In this document: in pieces, positions 17,687 to 27,277 of the stretch
Layout: each line of letters opens with the position of its first letter
How positions within the stretch are numbered: position 1 is the first letter of the stretch
Origin: Craterilacuibacter sp. RT1T
Lineage (GTDB): Bacteria > Pseudomonadota > Gammaproteobacteria > Burkholderiales > Chromobacteriaceae
Reading direction: 5' to 3'
Length of the DNA: 64,000 nt
NCBI RefSeq assembly: GCF_023502145.1
Contig: NZ_JAMFLI010000006.1
Coordinates: 1 to 64,000, forward strand
Position numbers and translations under genes: made by a program
Notes under the pieces: model-generated
What the model was told of the DNA's origin: nothing
What the model saw: only the letters and a program-made list of their open reading frames with translations
Databases searched by the model: none

Positions 17687-18706
17687 ATGCACACCGAACA
17701 GATGTCCAGATGGAAACACGATCATGTCTTTGACGGCGGTAACGCTGCAGCCGAACGTGGTACGCGGATGGTGATGTGGATTACGGCGACCACTATGTTG
17801 GTCGAAGTCAGTGCGGGCTGGTGGTTTAACTCGATGGCGCTGCTGGCGGATGGCTGGCATATGAGCTCACATGCGCTGGCCATCGGTTTATCTTCTATGG
17901 CGTACGCAGCTGCGCGGCGCTATGCGCACGACTCGCGCTTCGCTTTTGGCACATGGAAGATCGAGATTCTCGGTGGATTTGCCAGTGCGATCTTCTTGCT
18001 AGGCGTCGCGGCAATGATGGTGGTCGGCTCGGTCGAACGGATTTTTTCGCCTGAACCTATCCAATACCGTGAGGCCATTACGGTCGCGATACTCGGGCTG
18101 GCGGTGAATGTCCTTTGCGCGCTCATCTTGGGCCGTGCCCATCACCACGGTCACGGCCATGCGCACGGACACGGACACGGGCATGATCACCATGGTCACG
18201 ACCATCACCACCACGACCTCAATCTAAAGTCGGCGTATATACACGTAATCGCCGATGCGGCAACTTCTGTACTCGCGATCGCCGCGCTGATCGGCGGCTG
18301 GCTGTATGGCTGGTCATGGCTGGATCCGCTGATGGGTATCGTAGGCGCGCTACTGGTTGCCATCTGGGCTAAAGGACTGATTCTCGAAACAGGCAAGGTG
18401 TTGCTTGACCGAGAGATGGATCATCCGGTGGTCAATGAAATCCGAGAGGAGATAGAAGTTAATACCGGGGCAGGTGTGTCGCGTGTCGTTGACCTGCATG
18501 TCTGGCGGGTCGGGCAGCAGTCCTATTGCTGTGCCTTGACCGTTGTCACGCCAGACCTAAGCTTGACTCCGTGCAAGGTGCGGGAGTGGATTTCCATACA
18601 CGAGGAAGTCGTCCACTCAACGATCGAGATTCACTATGACCAGACAATGTTCAAACAGGAGCAACTAGGAGCTCAAGATGAGAAGCAACTCAAGCCTATC
18701 CAATAG
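17687..18706 (+). CDS. dmeF: CDF-family divalent metal exporter DmeF
   Basis: 339-aa cation diffusion facilitator, a proton-coupled antiporter exporting Co2+/Ni2+ (or Zn2+) across the inner membrane. Six membrane helices are seen. Metal-site residues occur in LLADGWHMSSHALAIGL (helix II) and VIADAATSVLAIAAL (helix V). A striking His-rich loop with repeated HGHGHDHHGHDHHHH lies between helices IV and V, at about residues 144-178. DLHVWRVGQ in the C-terminal domain is typical of DmeF. ATG at 17687 follows the repressor stop by seven bases. Function is supported by the RcnR-type partner. Confidence 0.9.
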   Translation: MHTEQMSRWKHDHVFDGGNAAAERGTRMVMWITATTMLVEVSAGWWFNSMALLADGWHMSSHALAIGLSSMAYAAARRYAHDSRFAFGTWKIEILGGFASAIFLLGVAAMMVVGSVERIFSPEPIQYREAITVAILGLAVNVLCALILGRAHHHGHGHAHGHGHGHDHHGHDHHHHDLNLKSAYIHVIADAATSVLAIAALIGGWLYGWSWLDPLMGIVGALLVAIWAKGLILETGKVLLDREMDHPVVNEIREEIEVNTGAGVSRVVDLHVWRVGQQSYCCALTVVTPDLSLTPCKVREWISIHEEVVHSTIEIHYDQTMFKQEQLGAQDEKQLKPIQ

Positions 18707-19063
18707 ACGATTCTTTGAGCGCTGAGCCAAATACACCCTCGTCAAGCAAGCTGCTGCCGCACGTAAAAAGCGCTGTCCTGATCCCATGCCCTGTCTGCCA
18801 GCATGGCACTAACACATGCTGGCATCAGCAAGACAGCCGGTATTACAGCAAGGATGATTGGGGATGGGTGGATTGAAACCGGTATAAGGCAGGGCAAATG
18901 GGCCTTGCCCTATCGAGTAGTCAATTGAAACGTATTTGTATTTTTTGCAAAGGCCGCCTGAATTTGGCGCGAAGCTGAAATAGGCGAAATAGCATACTGA
19001 ATGCCATTTTAGAAACAGTAAAAACAAAAAAGCCCTGACAAGTCAGGGCTTTAAAGTAGGTAC
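18707..19063. other. Intergenic region with nested inverted repeat
   Basis: There is no convincing gene in this 357-bp stretch. It contains a perfect 10-bp inverted repeat (tgccagcatg 18796-18805, catgctggca 18815-18824) wrapped in an outer ctgtc/gacag pair (18791-18795, 18832-18836). The structure has no T tract, so it could terminate dmeF weakly or be an RNA element. A 72-codon minus-strand frame at 18809-19027 has no protein-like features. The distal end carries the tRNA-Ser terminator. Confidence 0.5.
19022..19052 (-). terminator. Rho-independent terminator of tRNA-Ser
   Basis: Perfect 11-bp arms (aaagccctgac 19029-19039, gtcagggcttt 19042-19052) are followed on the minus strand by a U-rich run (plus-strand aaaacaaaaaa). 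It lies 12 bp downstream of the tRNA 3' end. Confidence 0.85.
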
Positions 19064-19153
19064 TGGCGGAGAGATAGGGATTCGAACCCTAGTGCGGCAT
19101 ACGCCGCCCACTGATTTCGAGTCAGGGCCGTTTAGCCTCTCCGGCATCTCTCC
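19064..19153 (-). tRNA. tRNA-Ser (anticodon CGA)
   Basis: 90-nt type II tRNA. The acceptor stem GGAGAGA/TCTCTCC has discriminator G and an encoded CCA. The anticodon arm CTGACTCGAAATCAG gives CGA, which reads UCG. A long variable arm (GGGCGGCGTATGCCGC region) typical of serine tRNAs precedes the GGTTCGAATCC T-arm. It is followed by its own terminator. Confidence 0.96.
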
Positions 19154-19231
19154 GCGATCAGTAGGGACGCATTATAAGCAAGCAGAATTGAAGGCGTCAA
19201 CCATTTTTTCAAATTGGCTTTCAATTGTTTT

Positions 19232-20131
19232 TTATCGCACCTGACTCGACTTGCGCTCACGCCACAAGGTCACCCCGGCAAGCAAGCCCAAAGCCAGCGT
19301 CACCAAGCCCATGCCAAGCCCCTCGGCCAACGTCGGCACCTCACCCAGCGCCAGCCATGCCATCATGACTGCCACCGCAGGAACGGCCAGAATATTCAAC
19401 CCGGCCATACCCGCTGACAAGCGCGTGAGCAGGCTCATCCATGCCAGCCAGCCCAACCCCCCCGCCAGCACGCCGGCAAACAAAGAGACCCATAGCAAGG
19501 GCCATGAAAACACCAGCGGCTGCGCCGGGAATAGCGGCAACAGGAGCAGCAAGGGCACGGCTCCCCACAGCATTTGCCAGAAGGTCAGCCCCAGCGTATC
19601 GACCTGATGCCGGGTTCTGAGTTTTTTGGCGATGATGGCCGCAACGGCCCAGACCAAGCCGCCACCAATGGCCAGCACATCGGATAGCCAGCCACCGGAC
19701 AGATTCCACGGCTCGAGAATCGCCAGCAGGCCGACAAAAGCCAAGCCCACGGCCAGCCATTGCACTTTCAACAAACGCTCGCCCAGATAAACACGCGCAA
19801 GCAGCAGCGTCCAGAACGGCATGGTGTAGCACAACACCGACACCTTGCCCGCCCCGCCGGCAGCCAGCGCCAGATTAGTCAGCAGCACAAAGCCTGCGGT
19901 CTGGGTCAGCCCCAGCAAAAAAGTCGGCACAAAAGGCGGCGGACGCAGCGGGCGTTTACTTAACAGCAGAATGACACCCAGCGTCGCAATCGCCAGCACG
20001 GTACGCAAGAGGCCTAGTTGGGCGGCGCTGGCATACGCCAGCCCCAGCTTGGTGACAATCCAGTTACCGCCCCACACCAGCCACAAAAAGGCGAGAGTCA
20101 GCACACCGGACATCGAATAACGCTTGGACAT
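19232..20131 (-). CDS. EamA-family (DMT) transporter
   Basis: 299-aa inner-membrane protein with about ten helices arranged as two EamA repeats. Family segments include FLWLVWGGNWIVTKLGL in the first helix and the second-repeat ALGLLAGVTLWRERKS end. Members export amino acids, purines or other metabolites; the substrate here is unknown. The ATG at 20131 (MSKRYSMSG) is chosen over a TTG five codons earlier, although neither has a strong ribosome-binding site. It lies between the pepN terminator and the tRNA-Ser gene and reads as a single-gene unit. Confidence 0.85.
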   Translation of the reverse strand: MSKRYSMSGVLTLAFLWLVWGGNWIVTKLGLAYASAAQLGLLRTVLAIATLGVILLLSKRPLRPPPFVPTFLLGLTQTAGFVLLTNLALAAGGAGKVSVLCYTMPFWTLLLARVYLGERLLKVQWLAVGLAFVGLLAILEPWNLSGGWLSDVLAIGGGLVWAVAAIIAKKLRTRHQVDTLGLTFWQMLWGAVPLLLLLPLFPAQPLVFSWPLLWVSLFAGVLAGGLGWLAWMSLLTRLSAGMAGLNILAVPAVAVMMAWLALGEVPTLAEGLGMGLVTLALGLLAGVTLWRERKSSQVR

Positions 20132-20145
20132 GAATGAAATACACA

Positions 20146-20204
20146 ATAAAAAGGACGGGCCATGCCCGTCCGGGGTTAAGCGGCCACCTAAGCTAAGGTG
20201 GCCG
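20146..20204 (-). terminator. Terminator region after pepN
   Basis: There are two stems. The distal one (ggacgggc 20153-20160, gcccgtcc 20164-20171) is followed on the minus strand by TTTTTA and is a classical Rho-independent terminator. A second strong stem nearer pepN (cggccacct 20181-20189, aggtggccg 20196-20204) lacks a U run and may protect the 3' end. Confidence 0.8.
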
Positions 20205-20211
20205 GCATCAA

Positions 20212-22830
20212 TCAGACATCCAGATTCTTGGAGACGATTTCGTACACATCGCGCGACAATTCGGGCTGCGCCAGAATACGAGCAAGCTCGGTACGCATCA
20301 GCGCGCGCCGCTTGGGCTCGAGCTTTTGCATGCGGTTAAACACCTGAACCAGACGGCTGGCCACTTGCGGATTAAAAGCATCCACCGCCAGCACCTGATC
20401 AGCCATAAAGCGGTAAGCCGAACCATCGGCTGCATGAAATGCCGCCATATTACGCCCGAACGTACCCAGCAGGCTTCTGGCCTTATTCGGGTTCTTCAGC
20501 GAAAACGCAGGATGGGCCAAGGCCGCCTCGACCTGTTGCAGGGTGTCCGGCCGCTGCGCGCTGGCGATAAAGGCAAAATACTTGTCCATCACCAGGGCTT
20601 CCTGCCGCCACTGCCGGTCAAAAGCCTCCAGACACTCGCGTCGCGCCTCACTGTCATGATCACGCAAGGCGTTCAAGGCGCCGATCTGGTCCGACATATT
20701 GTCGGCCACCAGATACTGCGCCTTGGCGCTTTCCACCGGCCAGGCATCAGGCAGGCGGCACAACATGGCCAGTGCCAAATTTTTCAGCTGACGCTGGCCG
20801 GCGTCTTGCGGCCGGTAGCTACGTGTCTGGTTCAGCTTCAGCGTTTCATGCCACTCGCCGCGCAGCGACTTAGCCAGCTGCGTCAACACGCTCTCGCGCA
20901 CCGCATGGATATGCGCAGGATCGGCCTCGTCCACCATCTCGAGAATATCCGCTTCGCTAGGCAAGCTCAGCATCAGCGCTTTAAATGCCGCATCCAGCGT
21001 CAGATCCGTCAGGATGGTCCGCATCGCCGCCACCAGGCTCTCAGGCAAGTGCAGTTCACGCCCGGCTAACGCATCGGCCAGCAGGCGCACGAACACCCGC
21101 TCGGACAGCTTTTGTCCGGCTTCCCAGCGGCAGAAGCTGTCGCTGTCGTTTGCCATCAAAAAAGCCAGTTCGTCGTCACGCCAGTTGTAGTCCAGCTTCA
21201 CCGGCGCGGAAAAACCGCGCAACAGCGAAGGCACAGGCTCGCTGTCTATGCCGGTAAAACGGAAGCTCTGGCTTTGCGCCTTGATATCCAGCACCCGTGT
21301 GCCGGCCGTCGCAAGCGCCTCGCCCTCCAACTGCAAGGGCAGGTCCTGGCCATCGCGCCCTACCAGAGCCAGCGCCAGCGGAATATGCAAAGGCAAAGCA
21401 TCCGCCTGCCCCGGCGTATGCTGCTTCACCGTCAGGCTGTATACCCGGTCGGCCGCATGATATTGACTGCTCACGCTCACCACCGGCGTACCGGCCTGGC
21501 TATACCACAGGGCAAACTGCTCCAGATCCACCCCGCTGGCGTCCGCCATGGCCGCGCGGAAGTCGTCACAGGTCACCGCCTGGCCATCATGGCGCTTGAA
21601 GTAAAGTGCCATGCCCTGCTGGAAACCCTCTTCACCCAATAGGGTGTGGTACATGCGTACCACTTCGGCGCCCTTCTCGTACACCGTCATGGTGTAGAAG
21701 TTGTTCATCTCGATATAAGACGCCGGGCGAATAGGGTGGGCAGTCGGGCCGGCATCTTCCGGAAACTGCAACGCGCGCAATGACTTCACATCCTCGATGC
21801 GTTTGACTGCGCGGCTCCCCAGATCGGCCGAGAATTCCTGATCGCGGAACACCGTCAGCCCTTCCTTGAGCGACAACTGGAACCAGTCGCGGCAGGTCAC
21901 GCGGTTGCCGGTCCAGTTATGGAAATACTCGTGGCCGATCACCGCCTCGACACCCTCGAAGTCGGCATCGGTCGCAGTATCCTGACGCGCCAGCACATAC
22001 TTGGTATTGAAGATGTTCAGGCCCTTGTTCTCCATCGCTCCCATATTGAAGTCGCCAACGGCCACGATCATATAGATGTCGAGATCGTACTCGAGCCCAA
22101 AGCGCTGCTCGTCCCACTGCATGGCGTGCTTAAGCGAAGCCATGGCGTAGTGTGATTTATCCAGATCGGCCGGTTCGGTCCACACTTCCAGCGCAACGGC
22201 ACGGCCACTACGGGTAGTAAAGCTGTCTTTCAGTACCGACAGGCGACCGGCGACCAGAGCAAACAGATAGGCCGGCTTTTTATAAGGGTCAACCCACTTA
22301 ACCCAGTGGCGCCTCTTGTCCAGCATGCCCTCGCCCACCTTATTGCCGTTAGACAAAAGCACGGGATAAGCCTGCTTGTCGGCGATGATGGTGGTGGTGA
22401 ACTTGGCCATCACATCCGGCCGGTCAAGGTAGTAGGTAATCTTTCTAAAGCCCTCGGGCTCACACTGGGTAAACAGATTGCCGCCGGAAGCATACAAGCC
22501 CATCAGGCTGGTATTGGCAGCGGGTTCCAGTTCGGTTTCCACTTCAAGAATAAAACTGTCCGGCACATCAGTAATCGCCAACGTCTCGCCTTGCAGGCGA
22601 TAGCGCGACGCATCCAGCCTGTCGCCATCCAGCATTAACGACACCAGCTTGGCAGAGCCGTCCAGCACCAGCGCCCCACCTTGCTCACCGCCCGCTTTGC
22701 GCCGCATCACCAGACGCGATTTAACACGCGTGGCCATTTCGCCCACATCAAAAGTCAGGTCGACCTTGTCGATCAAAAAATCCGGTACCCGATAATCGGC
22801 CAAATACTTGATATCTCTTTGTGTACTCAC
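20212..22830 (-). CDS. pepN: Aminopeptidase N
   Basis: 872-aa cytoplasmic M1 zinc aminopeptidase with broad specificity, the main enzyme for the last steps of peptide breakdown. The substrate-recognition [12 protein letters not shown] motif is near residue 260. The zinc site [17 protein letters not shown] with the second Glu in [13 protein letters not shown] lies near 295-320. Length fits E. coli PepN (870 aa), including the C-terminal helical domain. The GTG start at 22830 is supported by GGGAGA about seven bases upstream. It is 30 bp downstream of the M61 peptidase gene, so they may be co-transcribed. Confidence 0.96.
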   Translation of the reverse strand: MSTQRDIKYLADYRVPDFLIDKVDLTFDVGEMATRVKSRLVMRRKAGGEQGGALVLDGSAKLVSLMLDGDRLDASRYRLQGETLAITDVPDSFILEVETELEPAANTSLMGLYASGGNLFTQCEPEGFRKITYYLDRPDVMAKFTTTIIADKQAYPVLLSNGNKVGEGMLDKRRHWVKWVDPYKKPAYLFALVAGRLSVLKDSFTTRSGRAVALEVWTEPADLDKSHYAMASLKHAMQWDEQRFGLEYDLDIYMIVAVGDFNMGAMENKGLNIFNTKYVLARQDTATDADFEGVEAVIGHEYFHNWTGNRVTCRDWFQLSLKEGLTVFRDQEFSADLGSRAVKRIEDVKSLRALQFPEDAGPTAHPIRPASYIEMNNFYTMTVYEKGAEVVRMYHTLLGEEGFQQGMALYFKRHDGQAVTCDDFRAAMADASGVDLEQFALWYSQAGTPVVSVSSQYHAADRVYSLTVKQHTPGQADALPLHIPLALALVGRDGQDLPLQLEGEALATAGTRVLDIKAQSQSFRFTGIDSEPVPSLLRGFSAPVKLDYNWRDDELAFLMANDSDSFCRWEAGQKLSERVFVRLLADALAGRELHLPESLVAAMRTILTDLTLDAAFKALMLSLPSEADILEMVDEADPAHIHAVRESVLTQLAKSLRGEWHETLKLNQTRSYRPQDAGQRQLKNLALAMLCRLPDAWPVESAKAQYLVADNMSDQIGALNALRDHDSEARRECLEAFDRQWRQEALVMDKYFAFIASAQRPDTLQQVEAALAHPAFSLKNPNKARSLLGTFGRNMAAFHAADGSAYRFMADQVLAVDAFNPQVASRLVQVFNRMQKLEPKRRALMRTELARILAQPELSRDVYEIVSKNLDV

Positions 22831-22860
22831 GCTTTGTCTCCCGCGCTGTTGACGCGCTTG

Positions 22861-24639
22861 TTATTCCAGCCAGCTGCCACCGTCGTTTTGCAACAGCAGG
22901 CGGCAAGTATCGGCAACCCCACCTTGCAGGGCAAGTTCGAATTCCATCAGTTCATCGCGTCGAAACGCATGGATAGAGACTTTGTCACCTGGGCGATAGC
23001 GCGATAGCGCCTTATCCAGATCACTCACCTTCAAGCCATCCAGTGCCAGCAGCACATCACCGGCCGACAGGCCGGCCGCTTGTGCCGCACCCCCATCCCA
23101 GACCTGCTGCAGGCGAACCCCCAAAGGATCGGACACGGATTTTACCCCGAGAACGGCACGCAAGGATGAGTCAGGCATGGTTTCCACCACCTCGCCACGA
23201 TCGCTCGCCGACGCTGACGGCGTCAGCATCAGTGCAATCCCCGCGTCGGCCAACAACTCGGCCAGAGGCAATTCGGCAGTACTTCTGAGCGCCAGATCAA
23301 AGAACTGTTTCAGATCCAGGCCACTCACTTCGCTGGCCAGCGCTTCCCACTCCGTTTCGCCTACGCCCTGACCATCTTGCTGGTGGCGCCCCCATAAGGC
23401 GCGCATCACATCATCCAGCGAACAGCGCCCTGCCGTATCGCGCCGGATCAGCAAATCCAGCGCCAGTGCGACCAGCGCACCTTTGGCGTAATAACTGACG
23501 ATGGCATTGGGGCTGTTTTCGTCTTGCCGGTAAAACTTGGTCCATGCATCAAAACTCGACGCTTCCAGTGTCTGCTTTAAGCGGCCACTGCCACGGGCAA
23601 CAGCCGTTACGGTCTTGGCCAGCCCGCCCAAGTAACGCTTTTTATCAATCAGACCGCAACGCACCAGCGTCAGATCATCGTAATACGAGGTCACCCCTTC
23701 AAAAGCCCATAGCAGGCGGGTGTAATTTTCCCGGGTCAGATCATAAGGCGTAAAGGCGGCCGGCTTGATGCGCTTTACATTCCAGTTATGAAAGTACTCG
23801 TGACTGATCAAGCCCAGCAACTGCACATAACCGTCACTCAGGCTGTCATCACCCAGCAACGGCAAATCATCGCGCCCTGCCATCAGCGCAGTGCTATTGC
23901 GATGTTCCAGACCACCATACACATCGCTGCCAACAAATAGCATAAAAAGATAGTCGGCAAAGGGTGCCGGTGTGCCGAACAGGCGTATCTGATATTCACA
24001 GATCTGCTGCGTATCGCGCGCCAGCCGAGCAAGGTCGGCGTGATGGTGGCGGCCGGAGAGAATAAAACGGTGCGGCACGCCGCAGGCGGTAAAGCAAACC
24101 TCCTCGAAACATCCCATTTCGAACGGGTGGTCAATCAGCGCATCATAGTTGTCCGCCTGATAACAGCCGAAACCGGCCTGATCGACAGCCAGGGCAGGCA
24201 AAGCGCTCGCCAGCTTCCAGTTGCCGGACGCCGACTCGGGCGCGCTCACCTCCAGGTGGTGTGGCTGCGACTCCTGCCCCACCACGGCCAGACACAGACT
24301 GGACGCATTAAAAAAACCACGCTCATGGTCAAGGTAGGCACCACGCACCGACAGATCAAAAGCATACACCTGATAATTCAACACCAAGGGACCGGCACAA
24401 GGCTCGACCTGCCAGCTGTGCTTATCCAGCTTGGTCACGCTCAGTGCACGCTCACCGCTATGCGCACTGAGCGTGACGAGATGACGGGCAAAGTCGCGGA
24501 TCATGTAACTGCCGGGTATCCATGCAGGCAAGCGCAGCAGCTGTCCGTTTGCCGCAGGCTTATCCACGTTCAGCGTCACAGCAAAAAGATGAGCGGCAGG
24601 CTGGGCGGCAACGATGCGGTAATAAATGGAAGACGTCAT
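22861..24639 (-). CDS. M61-family peptidase with C-terminal PDZ domain
   Basis: 592-aa metallopeptidase of the glycyl-aminopeptidase M61 family. An N-terminal beta domain (LRLPAWIPGSYMIRDFARHL) is followed by the zinc motif LISHEYFHNWNVKRIKP near residue 280. A PDZ domain lies at about residues 500-575 (GVRLQQVWDGGAAQAAGLSAGDVLLALDG). No signal peptide is visible, so it is predicted to be cytoplasmic. It is directly upstream of pepN, which suggests joint use in peptide catabolism. ATG at 24639, with TGACAGG-type weak upstream sequence. Confidence 0.87.
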   Translation of the reverse strand: MTSSIYYRIVAAQPAAHLFAVTLNVDKPAANGQLLRLPAWIPGSYMIRDFARHLVTLSAHSGERALSVTKLDKHSWQVEPCAGPLVLNYQVYAFDLSVRGAYLDHERGFFNASSLCLAVVGQESQPHHLEVSAPESASGNWKLASALPALAVDQAGFGCYQADNYDALIDHPFEMGCFEEVCFTACGVPHRFILSGRHHHADLARLARDTQQICEYQIRLFGTPAPFADYLFMLFVGSDVYGGLEHRNSTALMAGRDDLPLLGDDSLSDGYVQLLGLISHEYFHNWNVKRIKPAAFTPYDLTRENYTRLLWAFEGVTSYYDDLTLVRCGLIDKKRYLGGLAKTVTAVARGSGRLKQTLEASSFDAWTKFYRQDENSPNAIVSYYAKGALVALALDLLIRRDTAGRCSLDDVMRALWGRHQQDGQGVGETEWEALASEVSGLDLKQFFDLALRSTAELPLAELLADAGIALMLTPSASASDRGEVVETMPDSSLRAVLGVKSVSDPLGVRLQQVWDGGAAQAAGLSAGDVLLALDGLKVSDLDKALSRYRPGDKVSIHAFRRDELMEFELALQGGVADTCRLLLQNDGGSWLE

Positions 24640-25026
24640 GGATTAAAAATTCCTGTGACAGGTAAGGAATAAGCCCAGCTGGCGGGCCACCGATGCAAAA
24701 GTTTGACCTGCATCAAAGAGTAGACAAAATATGACAATACAATTCAAATTGTTTTATTGCCGGGTGATTTTGGATTGTCTTGCAGATAAAGGCTGAAAAC
24801 AGCTACTGCATTGCACAAACCAGTCTGGCCGGAAGCTTGCCAATTGGATAGAATGTCGAACTGTTACAAGGCATCCCTTTGTACTGTCTGGGGCAATATC
24901 ACCCAGGCCAGTACACCGGCAAAAGCAGGGCATCGCACATAATGGCAACATTAAGCATAAACGTGAGACGCATAGCTTAATGGATGACATAAAAACGTTT
25001 TAGTTCGCAACTTTGGAGAATCGTTA
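24640..25026 (+). promoter_or_regulatory. ccoNOQP promoter region with FNR/ANR box and long leader
   Basis: An FNR-type box TTGAC-CTGC-ATCAA (24703-24716, nine of ten consensus bases) is followed by a -10 TACAAT (24738-24743). The predicted start near 24750 puts the box centre at about -41, the class II activator position. The transcript would then have a leader of roughly 275 nt before ccoN. Only a 29-codon ORF without convincing support and the palindrome aaaacgtttt are seen in it. The gap is divergent from the M61 gene. Confidence 0.75.
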
Positions 25027-26451
25027 ATGGAAACGCAATCCACTTATAACTATAAGGTGGTGCGCCAGTTTGCCATCATGACCGTCGTGTGGGGTATCGT
25101 CGGCATGCTGGTAGGCGTAATCATTGCGGCCCAACTTGTCTGGCCAGACCTGAATATCGGACCCTGGTTACACTTTGGCCGCCTGCGCCCCCTGCACACC
25201 AATGCCGTGATTTTCGCCTTCGGCGGCTGCGGCCTGTTTGCCACCTCGTACTATGTCGTACAACGCACCTGTAACGTCCGCCTGATTTCGGACAAGCTGG
25301 CTGCCTTTACTTTCTGGGGCTGGCAAACCGTCATTGTTCTGGCTGCCATCACCCTGCCCCTGGGCATTACCCAGGGTAAGGAGTATGCAGAGCTGGAATG
25401 GCCTATCGACATTCTGATCACCGTGGTCTGGGTTGCCTACGCCATCGTGTTCTTTGGCACCATCGGCATCCGTAAGGTCAAGCACATCTATGTTGCCAAC
25501 TGGTTCTACGGCGCATTCATCCTGGCCGTGGCGCTGCTGCACATCGTCAACAGCATGGCGATTCCGGTCAGCCTGACCAAGTCCTACTCGGTCTACGCCG
25601 GTGCCGTCGATGCCATGGTGCAGTGGTGGTATGGCCACAATGCCGTGGGCTTCTTCCTGACCGCAGCCTTCCTCGGCATGATGTACTACTTCGTGCCTAA
25701 GCAAGCCGGTCGTCCGGTGTACTCCTACCGTCTGTCGGTGGTGCACTTCTGGGCACTGATCTTCACCTATATGTGGGCGGGCCCGCACCACCTGCATTAC
25801 ACCGCCCTGCCTGACTGGACCCAGTCTATCGGTATGGTGTTCTCGCTGATTCTGCTGGCACCTAGCTGGGGCGGCATGATCAACGGTGTGATGACCCTGT
25901 CCGGCGCATGGCACAAGCTGCGCACCGACCCTATCCTCAAGTTCCTGGTGGTATCGCTGTCGTTCTACGGCATGTCGACTTTCGAAGGCCCGATGATGTC
26001 GATCAAGACCGTCAACGCGCTGAGCCACTACACCGACTGGACCGTCGGCCACGTGCACTCCGGCGCACTGGGCTGGGTAGGCTTTATCACGATCGGCTCC
26101 ATGTACTACCTGATCCCGCGCCTGTTCGGCCGTGAGCAAATGCACAGCATCAAGCTGATCGAAGCACACTTCTGGATGGCTACCGTCGGCGTGGTGCTCT
26201 ACATCGCCGCACTGTGGATCTCCGGCGTGATGCAAGGCCTGATGTGGCGTGCGCTGAACCCGGATGGCACCCTCACTTACGCCTTTGCTGAAGTGGTGAA
26301 AGTGACCTATCCGTACCACTTCGTACGTCTGCTGGGTGGCGCCCTGTATCTGGGTGGTATGTTCCTGATGGCTTACAACGTGTACCGCACTGCGGTTGCC
26401 GGCAAGCCGTTTGATGCCAAGATCCCTGCCGCTACCGCGCAGGCTCACTAA
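25027..26451 (+). CDS. ccoN: cbb3-type cytochrome c oxidase subunit I
   Basis: 474-aa catalytic subunit of the high-affinity cbb3 terminal oxidase, with about twelve membrane helices. It binds the low-spin heme b and the heme b3-CuB site. Histidine ligands are visible in [52 protein letters not shown] and [21 protein letters not shown] lies ten bases before the ATG. It is the first gene of ccoNOQP, downstream of an FNR box, consistent with induction under low oxygen. Confidence 0.98.
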   Translation: METQSTYNYKVVRQFAIMTVVWGIVGMLVGVIIAAQLVWPDLNIGPWLHFGRLRPLHTNAVIFAFGGCGLFATSYYVVQRTCNVRLISDKLAAFTFWGWQTVIVLAAITLPLGITQGKEYAELEWPIDILITVVWVAYAIVFFGTIGIRKVKHIYVANWFYGAFILAVALLHIVNSMAIPVSLTKSYSVYAGAVDAMVQWWYGHNAVGFFLTAAFLGMMYYFVPKQAGRPVYSYRLSVVHFWALIFTYMWAGPHHLHYTALPDWTQSIGMVFSLILLAPSWGGMINGVMTLSGAWHKLRTDPILKFLVVSLSFYGMSTFEGPMMSIKTVNALSHYTDWTVGHVHSGALGWVGFITIGSMYYLIPRLFGREQMHSIKLIEAHFWMATVGVVLYIAALWISGVMQGLMWRALNPDGTLTYAFAEVVKVTYPYHFVRLLGGALYLGGMFLMAYNVYRTAVAGKPFDAKIPAATAQAH

Positions 26452-26468
26452 GGGCTGAAGGAAACAAC

Positions 26469-27083
26469 ATGGAAAAGATCCAGAAACTGATTGAAGAAAA
26501 GGTCGGCTACCTGATCGTACTGACCCTGATGGTCATCAGCGTGGCTGCATTGGTGGAGATTGTGCCGCTGATGTTCCTGAAGCAGACCACCGAGCCTGTG
26601 GCCGGCGTCAAGCCTTACACCGCACTGCAACTGGCCGGTCGCGACATCTACATCCGCGAAGGCTGCTACAACTGCCACTCGCAGATGATCCGTCCGTTCC
26701 GTGCCGAAACCGAACGCTATGGCCACTACTCGGTTGCCGGTGAATCGGTCTACGACCATCCGTTCCAGTGGGGCTCCAAGCGTACCGGTCCGGACCTCGC
26801 GCGCGTGGGCGGCCGTTACTCCGACGAATGGCACCGTGTGCACATGATGAATCCGCGCGATGTGGTGCCGGAGTCGAACATGCCGTCCTTCCCGTGGCTG
26901 GCGAAAAACCTGGCTGATGCGGCCATCGTGCCGGGCAAGATGGAAGCACTGCGCAAGGTTGGCGTACCGTACACCGACGCCGAAATTGCTGCGGCAACCG
27001 CAGAAGTCGAGGGCAAGTCCGAAATGGATGCGCTGATTGCTTACCTGCAAGGCTTGGGTCTTGCGCTGAAGAACACCCGCTAA
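26469..27083 (+). CDS. ccoO: cbb3-type cytochrome c oxidase subunit II (mono-heme)
   Basis: 204-aa membrane-anchored c-type cytochrome that passes electrons to CcoN. One N-terminal membrane helix ([21 protein letters not shown]) is followed by the periplasmic heme motif [14 protein letters not shown] near residue 60. The distal Met ligand is probably in [10 protein letters not shown]. It starts 17 bp after ccoN. Length is normal. Confidence 0.98.
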   Translation: MEKIQKLIEEKVGYLIVLTLMVISVAALVEIVPLMFLKQTTEPVAGVKPYTALQLAGRDIYIREGCYNCHSQMIRPFRAETERYGHYSVAGESVYDHPFQWGSKRTGPDLARVGGRYSDEWHRVHMMNPRDVVPESNMPSFPWLAKNLADAAIVPGKMEALRKVGVPYTDAEIAAATAEVEGKSEMDALIAYLQGLGLALKNTR

Positions 27084-27085
27084 TC

Positions 27086-27277
27086 ATGGAATGGGTCAAT
27101 TTTTCTCGCAGCCTGTATACGCTGGCCTGCTTCACGATTTTTCTCGTGATTCTGATCGGTGCCTACAGCAAAAAGTCCAAACAGCGCTATGAAGAGGCAG
27201 GCATGCTGCCCTTCATGGATGACGAGCATATGCCGGATAGCCCATCCGGCCAGGCTTCCAAGGGAGTCAAGCAATGA
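27086..27277 (+). CDS. ccoQ: cbb3-type oxidase accessory subunit CcoQ
   Basis: 63-aa single-span membrane protein (YTLACFTIFLVILIGAY) that stabilises the cbb3 complex. FxxFxx-type cytoplasmic tail (RYEEAGMLPFMDDE) is typical of CcoQ. Its TGA overlaps the ccoP ATG (ATGA), giving tight coupling inside ccoNOQP. Confidence 0.95.
   Translation: MEWVNFSRSLYTLACFTIFLVILIGAYSKKSKQRYEEAGMLPFMDDEHMPDSPSGQASKGVKQ

Noticed and set aside
18809-19027. 72-codon minus-strand ORF between dmeF and tRNA-Ser
   Set aside because: The composition is not protein-like, there is no ribosome-binding site, and it runs across an inverted repeat in AT-rich sequence.
24853-24942. 29-codon ORF in the ccoN leader (starts MSNCYKASLC)
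   Set aside because: The ribosome-binding site is weak and no regulatory logic or repeat of a key codon is visible. It could be chance.
25168-26448. 426-codon minus-strand frame opposite ccoN
   Set aside because: It is a shadow of the strongly conserved ccoN gene, with His- and Gln-rich composition typical of antisense frames.
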